Source: Phaeobacter gallaeciensis
Lineage (GTDB): Bacteria; Pseudomonadota; Alphaproteobacteria; Rhodobacterales; Rhodobacteraceae
DNA length: 64,000 nucleotides
Assembly: GCF_001678945.1 (NCBI RefSeq)
Contig: NZ_CP015124.1
Span: 1,240,001 to 1,304,000, forward strand
Direction: 5' to 3'
The stretch's first letter is position 1; every line of letters starts with the position of its first letter. Made by a program: the position numbers and the translations under genes. This document shows positions 18,299 to 27,841 of this stretch, in pieces. The notes under the pieces are model-generated. The model was given only the letters and a program-made list of their open reading frames with translations. It had not been told where the DNA came from and did no database searches.

Positions 18299-18374
18299 CT
18301 GTATCCGGCGGCTGGGTTGCCTTCTGCCGCTCCCGTTGCTCCATGCAGCGCGCCCACCCTGCGTAGTTTAGTAC

Positions 18375-19610
18375 CTACTCGAATTTCAAGGCTGCGACCG
18401 GATCCATTTTGGATGCTTTGCGTGCCGGAAAATAACCAAATATCAAACCGACCACTGCTGAAACCGCCACCCCGCCAATGACGGATAGAGGGCTCAAAAA
18501 GACCGGCCAGCCAGCCAATTGCCCCACCAATACTGCAGCAGATGCACCGATCGCCAATCCAATCGCCCCACCGAAGACACAGAGCAAGACAGCCTCCATC
18601 AGAAATTGCAGCTGCACATGCCCTGGGCTGGCACCTATTGCGATCCTCAAGCCGATTTCGCGGGTGCGCTCTGTCACAGACACCAGCATGATATTCATGA
18701 TGCCGATCCCCCCCACGATCAGCGATACCGATGCAATGCCCGACAACAGCCAGCCTAACGCTCTCTTGACGGCATTTTCAGCCGCCATCATTGAGGCCGG
18801 GTCCGAAACCAGAAAGTCGTTGGCCGCCCCCGAACCAATCCTGTGCCTTTGCCGCAGGAGAGCCGTCATTCTCTTTTCTGCCACCGGAACCGCAGAGGAA
18901 GAGACCGCTTTTGCGAGAATGTACTCAACTGAATTCCGGTGAACCGCGTTGGAGCTGCCGATCAGCCTTTGCTTTGCTGTGCGGATAGGTACAAAAACAA
19001 CCTGATCCTGCGCTCGCCCCCAACCCGAGGTGCCCTTTTCTGACAGCACACCAATCACTTCAAAGGGAACCGACAGTACGCGAATGACCTGCCCTATCGG
19101 GTCCGTGTCGCCAAAAAGCTGCTCGGCCGTCAATTGCCCCAGCACCGCAACTTTTCCCGCTCCGGATTGTTCTTGCTGGGAAAAATAGCGCCCCTGTTTC
19201 AAGGGCCATTCGCGAATTGCGAAATAGCTGGAGGTGGTACCGTTCACCGTTGTCCAGGTGTTCCGGTTTTTATGAACCGCAAGCACGTTGCCGCGAAGCG
19301 CAGGAGCGGTCAAAGCGATCTGTGCAATATTGGCCGCAATGGCCTCCGCGTCCTCCTCTGTCAGCCGCGAGACCGCACCGCGGCCGGCCTGCCCCGCTCC
19401 ACGGCTGTTTCTGGGCGGTTCGATCATCAGAACATTCGCGCCCAACGTTTTGATCTGCTCCGAAATCTGTCGCTGCGCCCCGGCTGCAAATGCGACCATA
19501 GAGACAACCGAAGCCACACCGACAATGACGCCAAGCATGGTCAGGAAACTGCGAAGCAGGTTCGCCTGAAGCGCCCGCAGAGCCACTTTGAAACTTTCCA
19601 GCACGATCAT
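18375..19610 (-). CDS. MacB-like ABC transporter permease (FtsX domain)
   Basis: Inner-membrane permease of a tripartite exporter, 411 residues. It has an N-terminal helix (LLRSFLTMLGVIVGVASVVSMVAFAAGA), a periplasmic MacB_PCD domain (GANVLMIEPP to about residue 280) and three C-terminal helices forming an FtsX domain with the usual GIGIMNIMLVSVTERTREIGLRIAIGA motif. ATG 19610 overlaps the ATPase stop as ATGA; an earlier in-frame start is not needed. In E. coli MacB the ATPase and permease are fused, here they are separate genes. Substrate unknown. Confidence 0.92.
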   Translation of the reverse strand: MIVLESFKVALRALQANLLRSFLTMLGVIVGVASVVSMVAFAAGAQRQISEQIKTLGANVLMIEPPRNSRGAGQAGRGAVSRLTEEDAEAIAANIAQIALTAPALRGNVLAVHKNRNTWTTVNGTTSSYFAIREWPLKQGRYFSQQEQSGAGKVAVLGQLTAEQLFGDTDPIGQVIRVLSVPFEVIGVLSEKGTSGWGRAQDQVVFVPIRTAKQRLIGSSNAVHRNSVEYILAKAVSSSAVPVAEKRMTALLRQRHRIGSGAANDFLVSDPASMMAAENAVKRALGWLLSGIASVSLIVGGIGIMNIMLVSVTERTREIGLRIAIGASPGHVQLQFLMEAVLLCVFGGAIGLAIGASAAVLVGQLAGWPVFLSPLSVIGGVAVSAVVGLIFGYFPARKASKMDPVAALKFE

Positions 19611-20341
19611 CTCAGCACCAGAACCCCTGATGCAGCATCCGCAGCCCAAAGACGGTTTGGCACGGTTTCATCCGAGATGATCTCACCATCTGCCATCCGC
19701 AGGATGCGTTGCGCATGCCGGGCGACCCGTTCGTCATGCGTCACAACCACAACAGCGTGACCTGCACGGTTGATTGTCTGGAAAAGGGCGAGGATCTGTC
19801 GGCCCTTTTGACTGTCCAAGGCCCCCGTTGGCTCATCAGCCAAGATCAGGCGCGGTTGGTTCACCAGGGCCCGCGCAATGGCAACGCGCTGCTGCTCTCC
19901 GCCAGAAAGCTGGTGCGGATAATGGCCCTGCCGTTTGGCCAACCCCACATCCTCCAGCGCCTTCACTGCCCGCCTTCGGCGCTCCCCGGCCCGGATACTG
20001 GCGTAGATCATCGGCAGTTCGACATTCTCGACCGCAGAATGACGCGGCAGCAGGTTGTACGACTGAAACACAAACCCAAAGATCCTGTTCCTGATTTCAG
20101 CCCTGCGTGCGTCCGTCAGACCGCTGGCCCGGCGCCCCAGAATGTCGAGCGTCCCGGCGTCTTGCCGGTCAAGCAGACCGAGCAGATTCATCAAAGTGGT
20201 TTTCCCGGATCCCGACGGCCCCATGATGGCCACGAATTCCCCCGCGGTGACCGAGATGGAACAGTTCTTCAAAGCATCGATAGATGTTCCGCCGCTGCTA
20301 TAGCTCCGCCCAAGATGCGCTGCTTTGATCAGCGTGGTCAC
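19607..20341 (-). CDS. MacB-like ABC transporter ATP-binding subunit
   Basis: Energy subunit of the exporter, 244 residues. All ABC motifs are present: Walker [11 protein letters not shown]-loop [10 protein letters not shown], signature [15 protein letters not shown], Walker [13 protein letters not shown] and switch HD ([13 protein letters not shown]). The DEPTGALD and [16 protein letters not shown] sequences are typical of the LolD/MacB branch. The start is taken at GTG 20341, which overlaps the adaptor stop (GTGA) and has GGAGCGAGG upstream; a TTG 18 bp earlier is less convincing. The operon order is adaptor, ATPase, permease. Confidence 0.93.
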   Translation of the reverse strand: MTTLIKAAHLGRSYSSGGTSIDALKNCSISVTAGEFVAIMGPSGSGKTTLMNLLGLLDRQDAGTLDILGRRASGLTDARRAEIRNRIFGFVFQSYNLLPRHSAVENVELPMIYASIRAGERRRRAVKALEDVGLAKRQGHYPHQLSGGEQQRVAIARALVNQPRLILADEPTGALDSQKGRQILALFQTINRAGHAVVVVTHDERVARHAQRILRMADGEIISDETVPNRLWAADAASGVLVLR

Positions 20342-21684
20342 AGCCTCGCTCCGATCCAATTCCCAAACAGCGACCGTTCATGCGGCTGTTCAATTTCGGC
20401 ACCGATAACTAGATCGCCTTCTTCGATCTCCTCCGAAGCGATAAGCGTATGGCTTGCATCGCTGTCCAACGGCACGACCGCCATCGGCTCAGGCTTGCCG
20501 AGTTCATCCAATCGCCAGATCACCGCAGTCGTTTCGGGTGTTCCCGAATAGGTGCTTGGGGTGTAACTCAGTGCGTTGGTCGGAACTTTGAGCCCAGGTT
20601 CAGACCTTTTGATCGTTATTTTGACAAATGCTGTCATCCCAGGAAGAAGCAATTCTTCGGGGTTTTCAGTCTCAAGGACCACGGTATAGGTCACAATGTT
20701 CTGGATCACCTTGGCGGATTTTCTGATTTCGGTCACAACACCTGAAAACATCCGATCCGGGAAAGCATCGACAGTGAACCCAGCCGCCTGTCCGATGCGG
20801 ATACGGCCAATATCGGTTTCATCCACGCTGACATAGACCACCATATTCCGGAGAGCCTTGGCGATCGTAAACAGGGTCGGCGCCTCCAGAGCCGCCGCAA
20901 CGGTCTGCCCTTCCTCGATGCTGCGGTTTATGATCACCCCATCTATCGGCGCGCGTATGGTGGTGCGCTCCAGTTCAACCTCAGCCAGCTTTAACGCGGC
21001 CTGCCGCTGTGGAACATTTGCACGCGCACCCGCAAGTTCGGCTTGGTTTCTCGCAAAATCAGCGCGCGCGGTCTCAATCCTCTGCTCGTTGACGGCCATC
21101 AGGGCTTCGGCCTCCCGCAGGGCTGCGGATGCAGTCAGCACTGATGTGCGCTCATTGTCGATGTCCGCCTCTGAAACGGTCCCAGAACGGTGCAACCCTT
21201 CTTTTCGATCAAGATTGGACTGTGCCAAGAGCCACTCTGCCTTGGCTTTATCCACCCGAGCCTGATGAACACTCCGCTCCAATCCAATCGCGTCGATTTC
21301 AACTTTCGACCGCCTCAACGCCGCTTTGCGAACCTCAACTGCGGACAAGGCAATGCTGACAGCAGCTTCAGCCTCGGCGACGCGCGCTTCAAATCCCTGT
21401 CGGTCAATCTGCGCCAGCGGCTGGCCGCTCTCTACGCTGTCATTAAAATCTGCAGTGACTTTGGCAATCCGCCCGGACACCTGAGAACTGATATCCACCG
21501 TAAAAAGGGCATCCACAGTACCGGTTGAAGACACAGTTTCCTCCAGCCGTCCAAATTCCACAGGGGCGGTCACATATGTGGGCTTTGCAGAAGGAGCGCT
21601 GAGATCCGATGCGAGGTACGCGAATGTTGCTCCTGCCACCAGCAAAACGGTAAGGAACCTGAGCATGATGGCCGATGGTGCCAT
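20338..21684 (-). CDS. MacA-like periplasmic adaptor (HlyD/RND-MFP family)
   Basis: Membrane fusion protein linking the ABC permease to an outer-membrane channel. The 448 residues start with an anchor helix (FLTVLLVAGATFAYLASDL), then a barrel-sandwich half (VEFGRLEETVSSTGTVDALFTVDISSQVSGRI), a long alpha-helical hairpin (~residues 95-240), the second half of the lipoyl-like domain (ELERTTIRAPIDGVIINRSIEEGQTV) and beta-barrel domains. First gene of the exporter operon; no outer-membrane TolC-like gene is adjacent. ATG 21684 has no good ribosome binding site, nor does the in-frame ATG at 21666. Confidence 0.92.
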   Translation of the reverse strand: MAPSAIMLRFLTVLLVAGATFAYLASDLSAPSAKPTYVTAPVEFGRLEETVSSTGTVDALFTVDISSQVSGRIAKVTADFNDSVESGQPLAQIDRQGFEARVAEAEAAVSIALSAVEVRKAALRRSKVEIDAIGLERSVHQARVDKAKAEWLLAQSNLDRKEGLHRSGTVSEADIDNERTSVLTASAALREAEALMAVNEQRIETARADFARNQAELAGARANVPQRQAALKLAEVELERTTIRAPIDGVIINRSIEEGQTVAAALEAPTLFTIAKALRNMVVYVSVDETDIGRIRIGQAAGFTVDAFPDRMFSGVVTEIRKSAKVIQNIVTYTVVLETENPEELLLPGMTAFVKITIKRSEPGLKVPTNALSYTPSTYSGTPETTAVIWRLDELGKPEPMAVVPLDSDASHTLIASEEIEEGDLVIGAEIEQPHERSLFGNWIGARL

Positions 21685-22149
21685 TTTTTCGCAGAAATTT
21701 CAATTTTTATTGGAGCGCGGACTGGGCTAAGGCGCGCAGCAAACACACCACGCGATCGTCACCCGCTCCACGAACATACTGCACGATGCACGAATGGCAG
21801 CTCCGATGGGCTGCAACGCAGTATTAGGCGGGAAACTAAATGGCCGGTTTGGTTCGGCCATTCCTGCCCTAACTCTCTGCAGGACCCGACGTGGCAAAGT
21901 CCGATATCTGCGCTCGGCGATCTCCAGTCCCCCCTTGTCTGGAAAAACACGGCCTAGGCCCCATAAAAAGTCACGATGTCCGGCCGGGGTTCCTTCAATT
22001 TGGAAGGCGTTCACGTAACGGCCTCATCCTTCGCTCTGGCCCATCGATGTAAACGGCAGTTACAGGAAGGTGGCAATGAGAAAGGCACCGTTTTCCAATT
22101 TAAAATGCACTGCCCCCCCCTCTCAAGTCCATCGCCCAACAACTTCAAG
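21685..22149. other. Intergenic region upstream of the MacA-like gene
   Basis: About 465 bp with no supported gene. It must hold the promoter of the minus-strand exporter operon, but no confident -35/-10 pair was found by eye. Confidence 0.4.
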
Positions 22150-22270
22150 ACGTGCGAAGAAACTGAAACCTGACGAATTTTTCGTGAAGTTTCGGCAAGG
22201 AATACCACGCATCGATGCGGTCAGAGAGATCGGTGTGACTGAGCAAAGCTATTACCCCAAAGCGCAAAGT
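22150..22270 (+). pseudogene. IS3-family transposase OrfA remnant (second copy type)
   Basis: The frame gives RAKKLKPDEFFVKFRQ, then IDAVREIGVTEQSYYPKAQ, matching the N-terminal HTH of IS3-type OrfA proteins (normally KPEEIVxKLRQxxVxxxQGxxVAxAIRxIGVTExTYYRW). About ten residues in the middle are missing and the rest of the element is not visible. It differs from the relic at 16607, so at least two IS3-type elements once sat here. Confidence 0.6.
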
Positions 22271-22759
22271 GTGACGGAATGGGTACGGCACAACTCAAGG
22301 GAGTGTTCACTGCGCCCGGGTTTGTTAGGCGCAAAAACCGGCTTTAAAAAGTTTGACCTGCTGGGCACACAGGGAGGCATGAGCGTGCATAGCCGACGTT
22401 GACGTTGATCGTGGAAAATGGCCGCTTCGAGCCCGATCTGGCGAACCGCTCAACGCTCCCTGGTCCGGTGTTTGATCGCTATCCGTGTTCGCTCTTGAAA
22501 AGTAATTCTCCACGCTACGTCTGCCTGAAGCAGAGCCGACGAACTCAGCCTGATGAGCTGCATAGTTTGTGCATTTTCAGTATGATACTGAGGTGTGCAT
22601 TTTGTTGTGCAAAAACAAGCAACATCTCGACACCGGTAGGCTTCGGGACGGCTAGAATTTGCTTGCAGTTGCATGTTTTTTGTAGGCAGTTTTTACGATG
22701 ATACACACAACGCAATTTGTGGCGACAACCGCCCCAGTTCACTCAGTGCAGGAAACTCC
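22271..22759. other. Intergenic region upstream of the RND pump
   Basis: About 490 bp, lower in GC, with no gene that can be supported. Presumably carries the pump promoter; the ribosome binding site GCAGGAAA is at the far right end. Confidence 0.4.
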
Positions 22760-23908
22760 ATGAAGCTCATCAAGCAACTTTTTGCGGGAGCGCTCCTTGT
22801 GTGCGGGGCTCTGTATCTTTGGGCTGCCTATGTGCCTGCGTCGCGCCCCTTGCTCGAACGCTGGGGCGTGCTGGATTTCATTGAACAGGTTGCGCCCCTT
22901 CCCTCGGACGAAGCGTCAGAAACGACTGCGAAACGTGGTCCGCGCGGGCCGGTTCGCGTGGTTGCGGGAGAGGTTTCGCAACAACCGATGAATGACCAGG
23001 TGCGCGCGATTGGGGACGGGCGGGCCATCCGGTCCGTTACCGTGCGTGCCGAAGCGACGGGGCGCATCGTGTCGACGGGGTTCGTGGCAGGCGGCTATGT
23101 CAACGCGGGGGATGAGCTTTATCACCTTGAAGACGCAGCCGAAAAGATCGCAGTCGAGCGGGCGCGATTGCAGGTGGAGGCTGCAAAAGAGGATGTCGAC
23201 CGGCTCAAGCAGTTGCAGAAAACCGGCGCGGTAACAGCTGTGCGTTTCCGCGAGGCTGAACTGGAACTGCGCTCGGCCGAACTGGCGTTGGAGCAGGCCC
23301 GGTTTGACCTTGCACAGCGAACCATCGTCGCGCCGATCTCGGGATGGGCTGGTCTGTCGGAGATCGAGGTTGGCGACCGCATTTCCGTGCAGGATGTCCT
23401 GACGGTGATCACGGACCGCTCGCATATCCTGATCGATTTCCGGGTGCCTGAACGGGCGATCAGCCAATTGTCGCTTGGCATGCCGATGCAGGTCGTTCCC
23501 CTGGCGACCCCGGATCAGCAGCTTCTCGGGAAGATCAACGCGATCGACAATATCGTCGACCGGCACAGCCGCACCTTGCGGGTTCAGGGGCAGCTTGAAA
23601 ACGAGGGCGATACGCTCAGGGCTGGGATGGCGTTCTCGGTCGCGCTTTCGTTTCCCGGCGAAATGGCCTTGGCAGTGGATCCGCTATCGGTGCAATGGTC
23701 TTCGGATGGGCCTTTCCTGTGGAAGATCGAAGACAGCAAGGCACAACGGGTCGCTGTGAAGATATTGCAGCGCAACAGTGGCTCTGTCCTGGTCGAAGGC
23801 GCGCTGAATGCCGGGGATGCCATCATCGTCGAAGGCGTTCAGAATATCCGGTCGGCGGCTGAGGTTGAAGCTGTCGAGGGCACAGAACCATCTGAGACCA
23901 ACGGTTAA
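22760..23908 (+). CDS. RND efflux adaptor (HlyD/AcrA family)
   Basis: Periplasmic adaptor of a proton-driven RND pump, 382 residues. An N-terminal anchor helix (LFAGALLVCGALYLWAAYVPA) is followed by lipoyl-like halves (TVRAEATGRIVSTGFVAGGYVNAGDELYHLEDAAEKIAVERARLQ and RTIVAPISGWAGLSEIEVGDRI), a helical hairpin between them, and the RND_MFP C-terminal barrel (GKINAIDNIVDRHSRTLRVQG, LRAGMAFSV). ATG 22760 is chosen for its GCAGGAAA site; the longer frame upstream is not protein-like. The permease follows 12 bp downstream. Confidence 0.92.
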   Translation: MKLIKQLFAGALLVCGALYLWAAYVPASRPLLERWGVLDFIEQVAPLPSDEASETTAKRGPRGPVRVVAGEVSQQPMNDQVRAIGDGRAIRSVTVRAEATGRIVSTGFVAGGYVNAGDELYHLEDAAEKIAVERARLQVEAAKEDVDRLKQLQKTGAVTAVRFREAELELRSAELALEQARFDLAQRTIVAPISGWAGLSEIEVGDRISVQDVLTVITDRSHILIDFRVPERAISQLSLGMPMQVVPLATPDQQLLGKINAIDNIVDRHSRTLRVQGQLENEGDTLRAGMAFSVALSFPGEMALAVDPLSVQWSSDGPFLWKIEDSKAQRVAVKILQRNSGSVLVEGALNAGDAIIVEGVQNIRSAAEVEAVEGTEPSETNG

Positions 23909-23920
23909 GGGAGTATCGTC

Positions 23921-26900
23921 GTGAGTATACTTGGCGAGACTCTGCATGGGCAGCATGGCACGGGCACCATCTTGTTCGTCAAACGGCCGGTACTGGCCTT
24001 TGTGCTCAACGCGCTGATCGTGATTGCCGGAGTGGCTGGCTTGTTCGGGGTCGAGATCCGCGAATTGCCGGATGTGGACCGCCCCGTGGTGACGGTGACG
24101 ACCTATTTCCCGGGCGCGTCATCGGAAACCGTTGATCAGGAGGTCACAAGCCGGATTGAAGGCGCGGTTGGGCGGGTTTCGGGGATCAGGACGATCTCGT
24201 CGCAATCTCGCTATGGCCGCAGCCGGGTCACGCTGGAATTTGAGGATAGTGTAGATCTGGATGTTGCCGCGACGGATGCCCGTGATGCGGTTAGCCGGAT
24301 CGCTAATACCCTGCCAGAGGATGCCGAGACCCCCGGCATCGTAAAGGCCGACGCCAACGCGCAGCCTGTGGTCCGGGTGGCGGTGACCTCGGACAGCCGC
24401 TCGCCACAGGAACTGACACAAATCGTGCATGACCGGGTGGAAGACCGGTTGATTTCGATACCGGGCGTTGCCGATTTGCAGATCTATGGGGATCGCGATC
24501 CGATATTCCGGGTTGATATCGACCAATGGGAGCTTGCCAGCCGGGGGCTCAGCCTTGCGGATTTGCGCCGTGCGCTTGCGGATGTGGCCTATGATGCTCC
24601 GGCGGGCGATCTGAGCGGTACGCGCCAGTCGATCAATGTCCGCACAACGGCTTCTGTTTCGACACCCGAAGCCTTTGAAGCCTTGGAAATCCGCGACAAT
24701 GTCAAACTGGGGGATGTGGCACGCGTTACCCTTGGCCCCGCGCCGAATGAAACCATCCTGCGCGCCAATGGCCAGACAGGGCTCGGCATCGGGGTGATCC
24801 GTCAGGCAACCAGCAATACGCTGGAAATCTCGGCAGCCGTGCATCAGGTGGTTGCAGAGTTGAATGAAACCCTGCCGATAGGCGTGGATATATTCATCAC
24901 CTCTGATGATGCGGTGTTCATCAATGGCTCGATCGAGGAGGTGCTCAAGACGCTGGGTCTGGCTATCGCAATTGTTGTTGCCGTGATCTTTCTCTTCCTG
25001 CGCAGCTTCCGAGCCACCCTCATTCCTGCACTGACACTTCCCGTCGCATTGGTCGGAACGCTGGCCGGGATCTATTTGGTGGGGTTCTCAGTCAACATCC
25101 TGACGCTTCTGGCGCTTGTTCTGGCAACGGGCATGGTGGTGGATGATGCCATCGTGGTTCTGGAAAACATCGTGCGGCGGCGCGCCGAGGGGATGGGCGC
25201 CCGCGCGGCTGCCGTTCTGGGGGTTCAGGAGGTGTTCTTTGCCGTAATCACCACGACGGCCACCCTCGCGGCTGTTTTCGTGCCCCTGTCGTTCCTTCCC
25301 GGACAGGCCGGGGGGCTTTTCCGCGAGTTCGGCTTTACACTGGCGATGTCCGTGACGCTGTCATCCGTTGTGGCGCTGACACTGTGCCCGGTGATGGCCA
25401 GCCGCCTGCTGGATGGCGTGCAGCTGAATAACAGCGGGCGCGGACCGATCACCTGGCTGGGCAACCGGCTCGCAGCGCTATACGGAGCCACATTGCGGAT
25501 GGCCTTGGGCGCTCCGGCCATCGTGGTTCTGGCGTCGCTGCTGTTCGCGGCAACTGCGCTTATGGTTGGCTCTGGTATCAAACAGGAGCTGACCCCGCCT
25601 GAAGACAGATCGCTTGTGCTGATGTCCATCACGGCACCTCAGGGGGTGTCGCTCGATTATACCATGGCAAAAATGAACGAGATCGAGCGCTCGCTGTCTC
25701 CCCTTCGCGAAACCGGCGAGCTGCGCAATGTCTTCTCGATTACGGGCTATAGCGCCGACAATCGGGGGTTCATGGTTGCCACGCTTGCACCATGGGAGGC
25801 GCGCAGCCGCGGTCAGCAGGACATCGTCAACGACATTAACCGGGGGCTGTCTTCGATCATCGGAGTTCGGGTCTTCGTAATCCAGCGCAATTCCTTGGGA
25901 ATTCGCGGCGCCGGACGCGGCTTGGCGTTTGCGATCACGGGCGACAACTATGACCAGCTGGCGGGCGTGGCCGAGCAACTGGTCCAGCGGATGCAGCAAA
26001 ATCCCGACTTTGGCAGGGTTCGGCTTGAGTATGAAACGACGCAGCCACAGCTCTTTATCGAAATCGACCGCGCACGGGCATCGGACCTTGGCGTCGAAAT
26101 CTCCGGGTTGGGGGATGCCTTGCGGGCCGTTCTGGACGGGCGAAGCGTGGGGTCGGTTTTCATCGATGACACCAGCTATGATATCCAGATGCTCTCGACC
26201 TCGATGCCGGTTGATGATCCTGGTGATCTGGAAAGCATCTTTGTACGTGCGTCCGATGGCCAGATGGTTCCCCTGTCGTCCTTTGTCCGGCTTGAGGAAC
26301 GCGCCGTTGCTCCGGAACTCAGCCGCGAAGGAAAAAACCGCTCGGTCGAGATCGCGGCCAGCCTGACGCCGGAGCTTGCGCTGGGCGATGCCTTTGTCCA
26401 GGTGCAGGATCTGGCGGCGGATCTGATCACCGAAAACAACAGGGTCGTTCCGCTGGCCGAGGCCGCGACGCTGGATCAGACGAACTCGGGGATTGGCATT
26501 ATTTTCGGCTTTGCGATCATCGTCGTTCTTTTGGTCCTTGCAGCGCAATTCGAAAGCTTCATTTCCGCCATCGTCGTCATGTCGACCGTGCCATTCGGTC
26601 TGGCTTGTGCTGCTTTTGCCCTTGCCCTGACCGGGCTCAGCCTGAATGTTTACAGCCAAATCGGCCTTGTCATGCTGGTCGGTATCATGGCCAAGAACGG
26701 CATCTTGATCGTCGAGTTCGCAAACCAGTTGCGGGATCGCGGTGCGGATGTACATCAAGCAATCTATGATGCCTCGACCATACGCCTGCGTCCGGTCATG
26801 ATGACCATGACGTCAACGGTTCTCGGTGGGATACCGCTAATTTTTTCAACCGGGGCGGGCGCCGAGGCGCGCGAAGCCTTGGGGTGGGTGATCGTCGGTG

Positions 26901-27034
26901 GTTTGGGGCTCGCAACCCTGTCGACGCTTTTTCTGACCCCGGCGGCCTATTTGCTGCTGGCACGGTTCTCGCCCCCCAAGGCCGAGGAGGAGGCACGGTT
27001 GCATCGCGAACTGCGCGAAGCGAATGCCAATTGA
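23921..27034 (+). CDS. RND efflux permease (AcrB/MexF-like)
   Basis: Inner-membrane proton/drug antiporter subunit, 1037 residues, the usual RND length. Starts at GTG 23921 with AAGGGAG upstream. It shows the duplicated layout of RND permeases: helix 1 at LAFVLNALIVIAGVAGLFGV, porter domain (PGASSETVDQEVTSRIEGAVGRVSGI), helix cluster with the proton-relay motif ATGMVVDDAIVVLENI near residue 405 and a second half with LVMLVGIMAKNGILIVEFANQLRDRG and GAGAEAREALGWVIVGGL. No outer-membrane factor gene is adjacent, so a shared TolC-like protein is likely used. The substrate is not predictable. Confidence 0.95.
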   Translation: MSILGETLHGQHGTGTILFVKRPVLAFVLNALIVIAGVAGLFGVEIRELPDVDRPVVTVTTYFPGASSETVDQEVTSRIEGAVGRVSGIRTISSQSRYGRSRVTLEFEDSVDLDVAATDARDAVSRIANTLPEDAETPGIVKADANAQPVVRVAVTSDSRSPQELTQIVHDRVEDRLISIPGVADLQIYGDRDPIFRVDIDQWELASRGLSLADLRRALADVAYDAPAGDLSGTRQSINVRTTASVSTPEAFEALEIRDNVKLGDVARVTLGPAPNETILRANGQTGLGIGVIRQATSNTLEISAAVHQVVAELNETLPIGVDIFITSDDAVFINGSIEEVLKTLGLAIAIVVAVIFLFLRSFRATLIPALTLPVALVGTLAGIYLVGFSVNILTLLALVLATGMVVDDAIVVLENIVRRRAEGMGARAAAVLGVQEVFFAVITTTATLAAVFVPLSFLPGQAGGLFREFGFTLAMSVTLSSVVALTLCPVMASRLLDGVQLNNSGRGPITWLGNRLAALYGATLRMALGAPAIVVLASLLFAATALMVGSGIKQELTPPEDRSLVLMSITAPQGVSLDYTMAKMNEIERSLSPLRETGELRNVFSITGYSADNRGFMVATLAPWEARSRGQQDIVNDINRGLSSIIGVRVFVIQRNSLGIRGAGRGLAFAITGDNYDQLAGVAEQLVQRMQQNPDFGRVRLEYETTQPQLFIEIDRARASDLGVEISGLGDALRAVLDGRSVGSVFIDDTSYDIQMLSTSMPVDDPGDLESIFVRASDGQMVPLSSFVRLEERAVAPELSREGKNRSVEIAASLTPELALGDAFVQVQDLAADLITENNRVVPLAEAATLDQTNSGIGIIFGFAIIVVLLVLAAQFESFISAIVVMSTVPFGLACAAFALALTGLSLNVYSQIGLVMLVGIMAKNGILIVEFANQLRDRGADVHQAIYDASTIRLRPVMMTMTSTVLGGIPLIFSTGAGAEAREALGWVIVGGLGLATLSTLFLTPAAYLLLARFSPPKAEEEARLHRELREANAN

Positions 27035-27247
27035 AATCAAGGGCTGTGAAGCCAGCGATGGTCCGAGCTGATTGAGAGTGACGCTGGATTTTGTTGATGG
27101 GGTGGATGCTCCCTCCTTCTGTGATGCCAACAACAAAGCCGTTCGGAACATGAAACCTCCGTGCTAAATCTTCCGCAGCTTTCCGACCTTAAGAAGTCGA
27201 GGCATCAACTCCGCCGACTTCAGTGAATTCCAGCCCAGGCGAGAGCG
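27035..27247. other. Intergenic region after the RND permease
   Basis: No clear terminator or gene was found. It separates the plus-strand pump from minus-strand genes. Confidence 0.35.
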
Positions 27248-27660
27248 TCAACCGTTGGCCAGCCCCCGGCGTACCGAGGAATTTAGACGCGACAGAATCT
27301 TTCCTGACTTGCTTACCTTTTCGAGAACTTCAGATCGCAATTTCTCGAGGGATGTTGAAACAGGAACCGAAGCAACTGAAACCCACACGATAATGCCGAG
27401 CGCTAGGGCGCCCCCCCCACTCGCCAAGATCTCAGTTTGGCAACCACGCCAGCTATTAACAGAAACGAACACAGCCCTGCCAATGCAGATAGCCGCAGCA
27501 TAGCACCAATCGCTTCCCCAATATGCCATACATACCTGTTTTTAAATACTTTTCCCTCCACCCCACCACATGATGGAGCATATTGGCGCTCATAGGTTAC
27601 CGTCAGTATTGCGTCCAGTACGCCCCGTGTGAGTTTTTCTGAGAAAAGAACGATGGACAC
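27248..27660 (-). pseudogene. Small membrane protein ORF split at a G8 tract
   Basis: Two minus-strand frames abut. The 5' frame (27660-27403, GTG start, weak ribosome site) ends with a hydrophobic helix (AIGAMLRLSALAGLCSFLLIAGVVAKL). The 3' frame begins by encoding LASGGGALALGIIVWVSVASVPV, another helix, then a charged tail (LEKLRSEVLEKVSKSGKILSRLNS). They meet in a run of eight G (27411-27418 on the minus strand). One extra G would join them into one two-helix protein of about 135 residues. The gene may be a phase-variable or broken small membrane protein, or a sequencing error may be present. No family recognised. Confidence 0.35.
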
Positions 27661-27841
27661 ACTGGCCGCAAAAGGCCATCAAACCGACCCCAATGGCTTT
27701 CCGTGAGGTGGAGGAAATTGGGGGCCCAGGTCAGATGACAGAATACAGAGCTTAGAGAGAAAGGCGGCAAACCATGTACCGACTGAACTCATCTGCGAAA
27801 GCTATATAGATTTTCAAGGCTAGCCGCCCGCACCGCACAGC
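27661..27841. other. Short spacer, nothing recognised
   Basis: No supported gene, hairpin or operator was found between the split membrane ORF and the racemase gene. Confidence 0.3.

Noticed and set aside
25478-26758. 426-codon minus-strand frame within the RND permease
   Set aside because: Shadow of a well-supported RND gene with no motif of its own.
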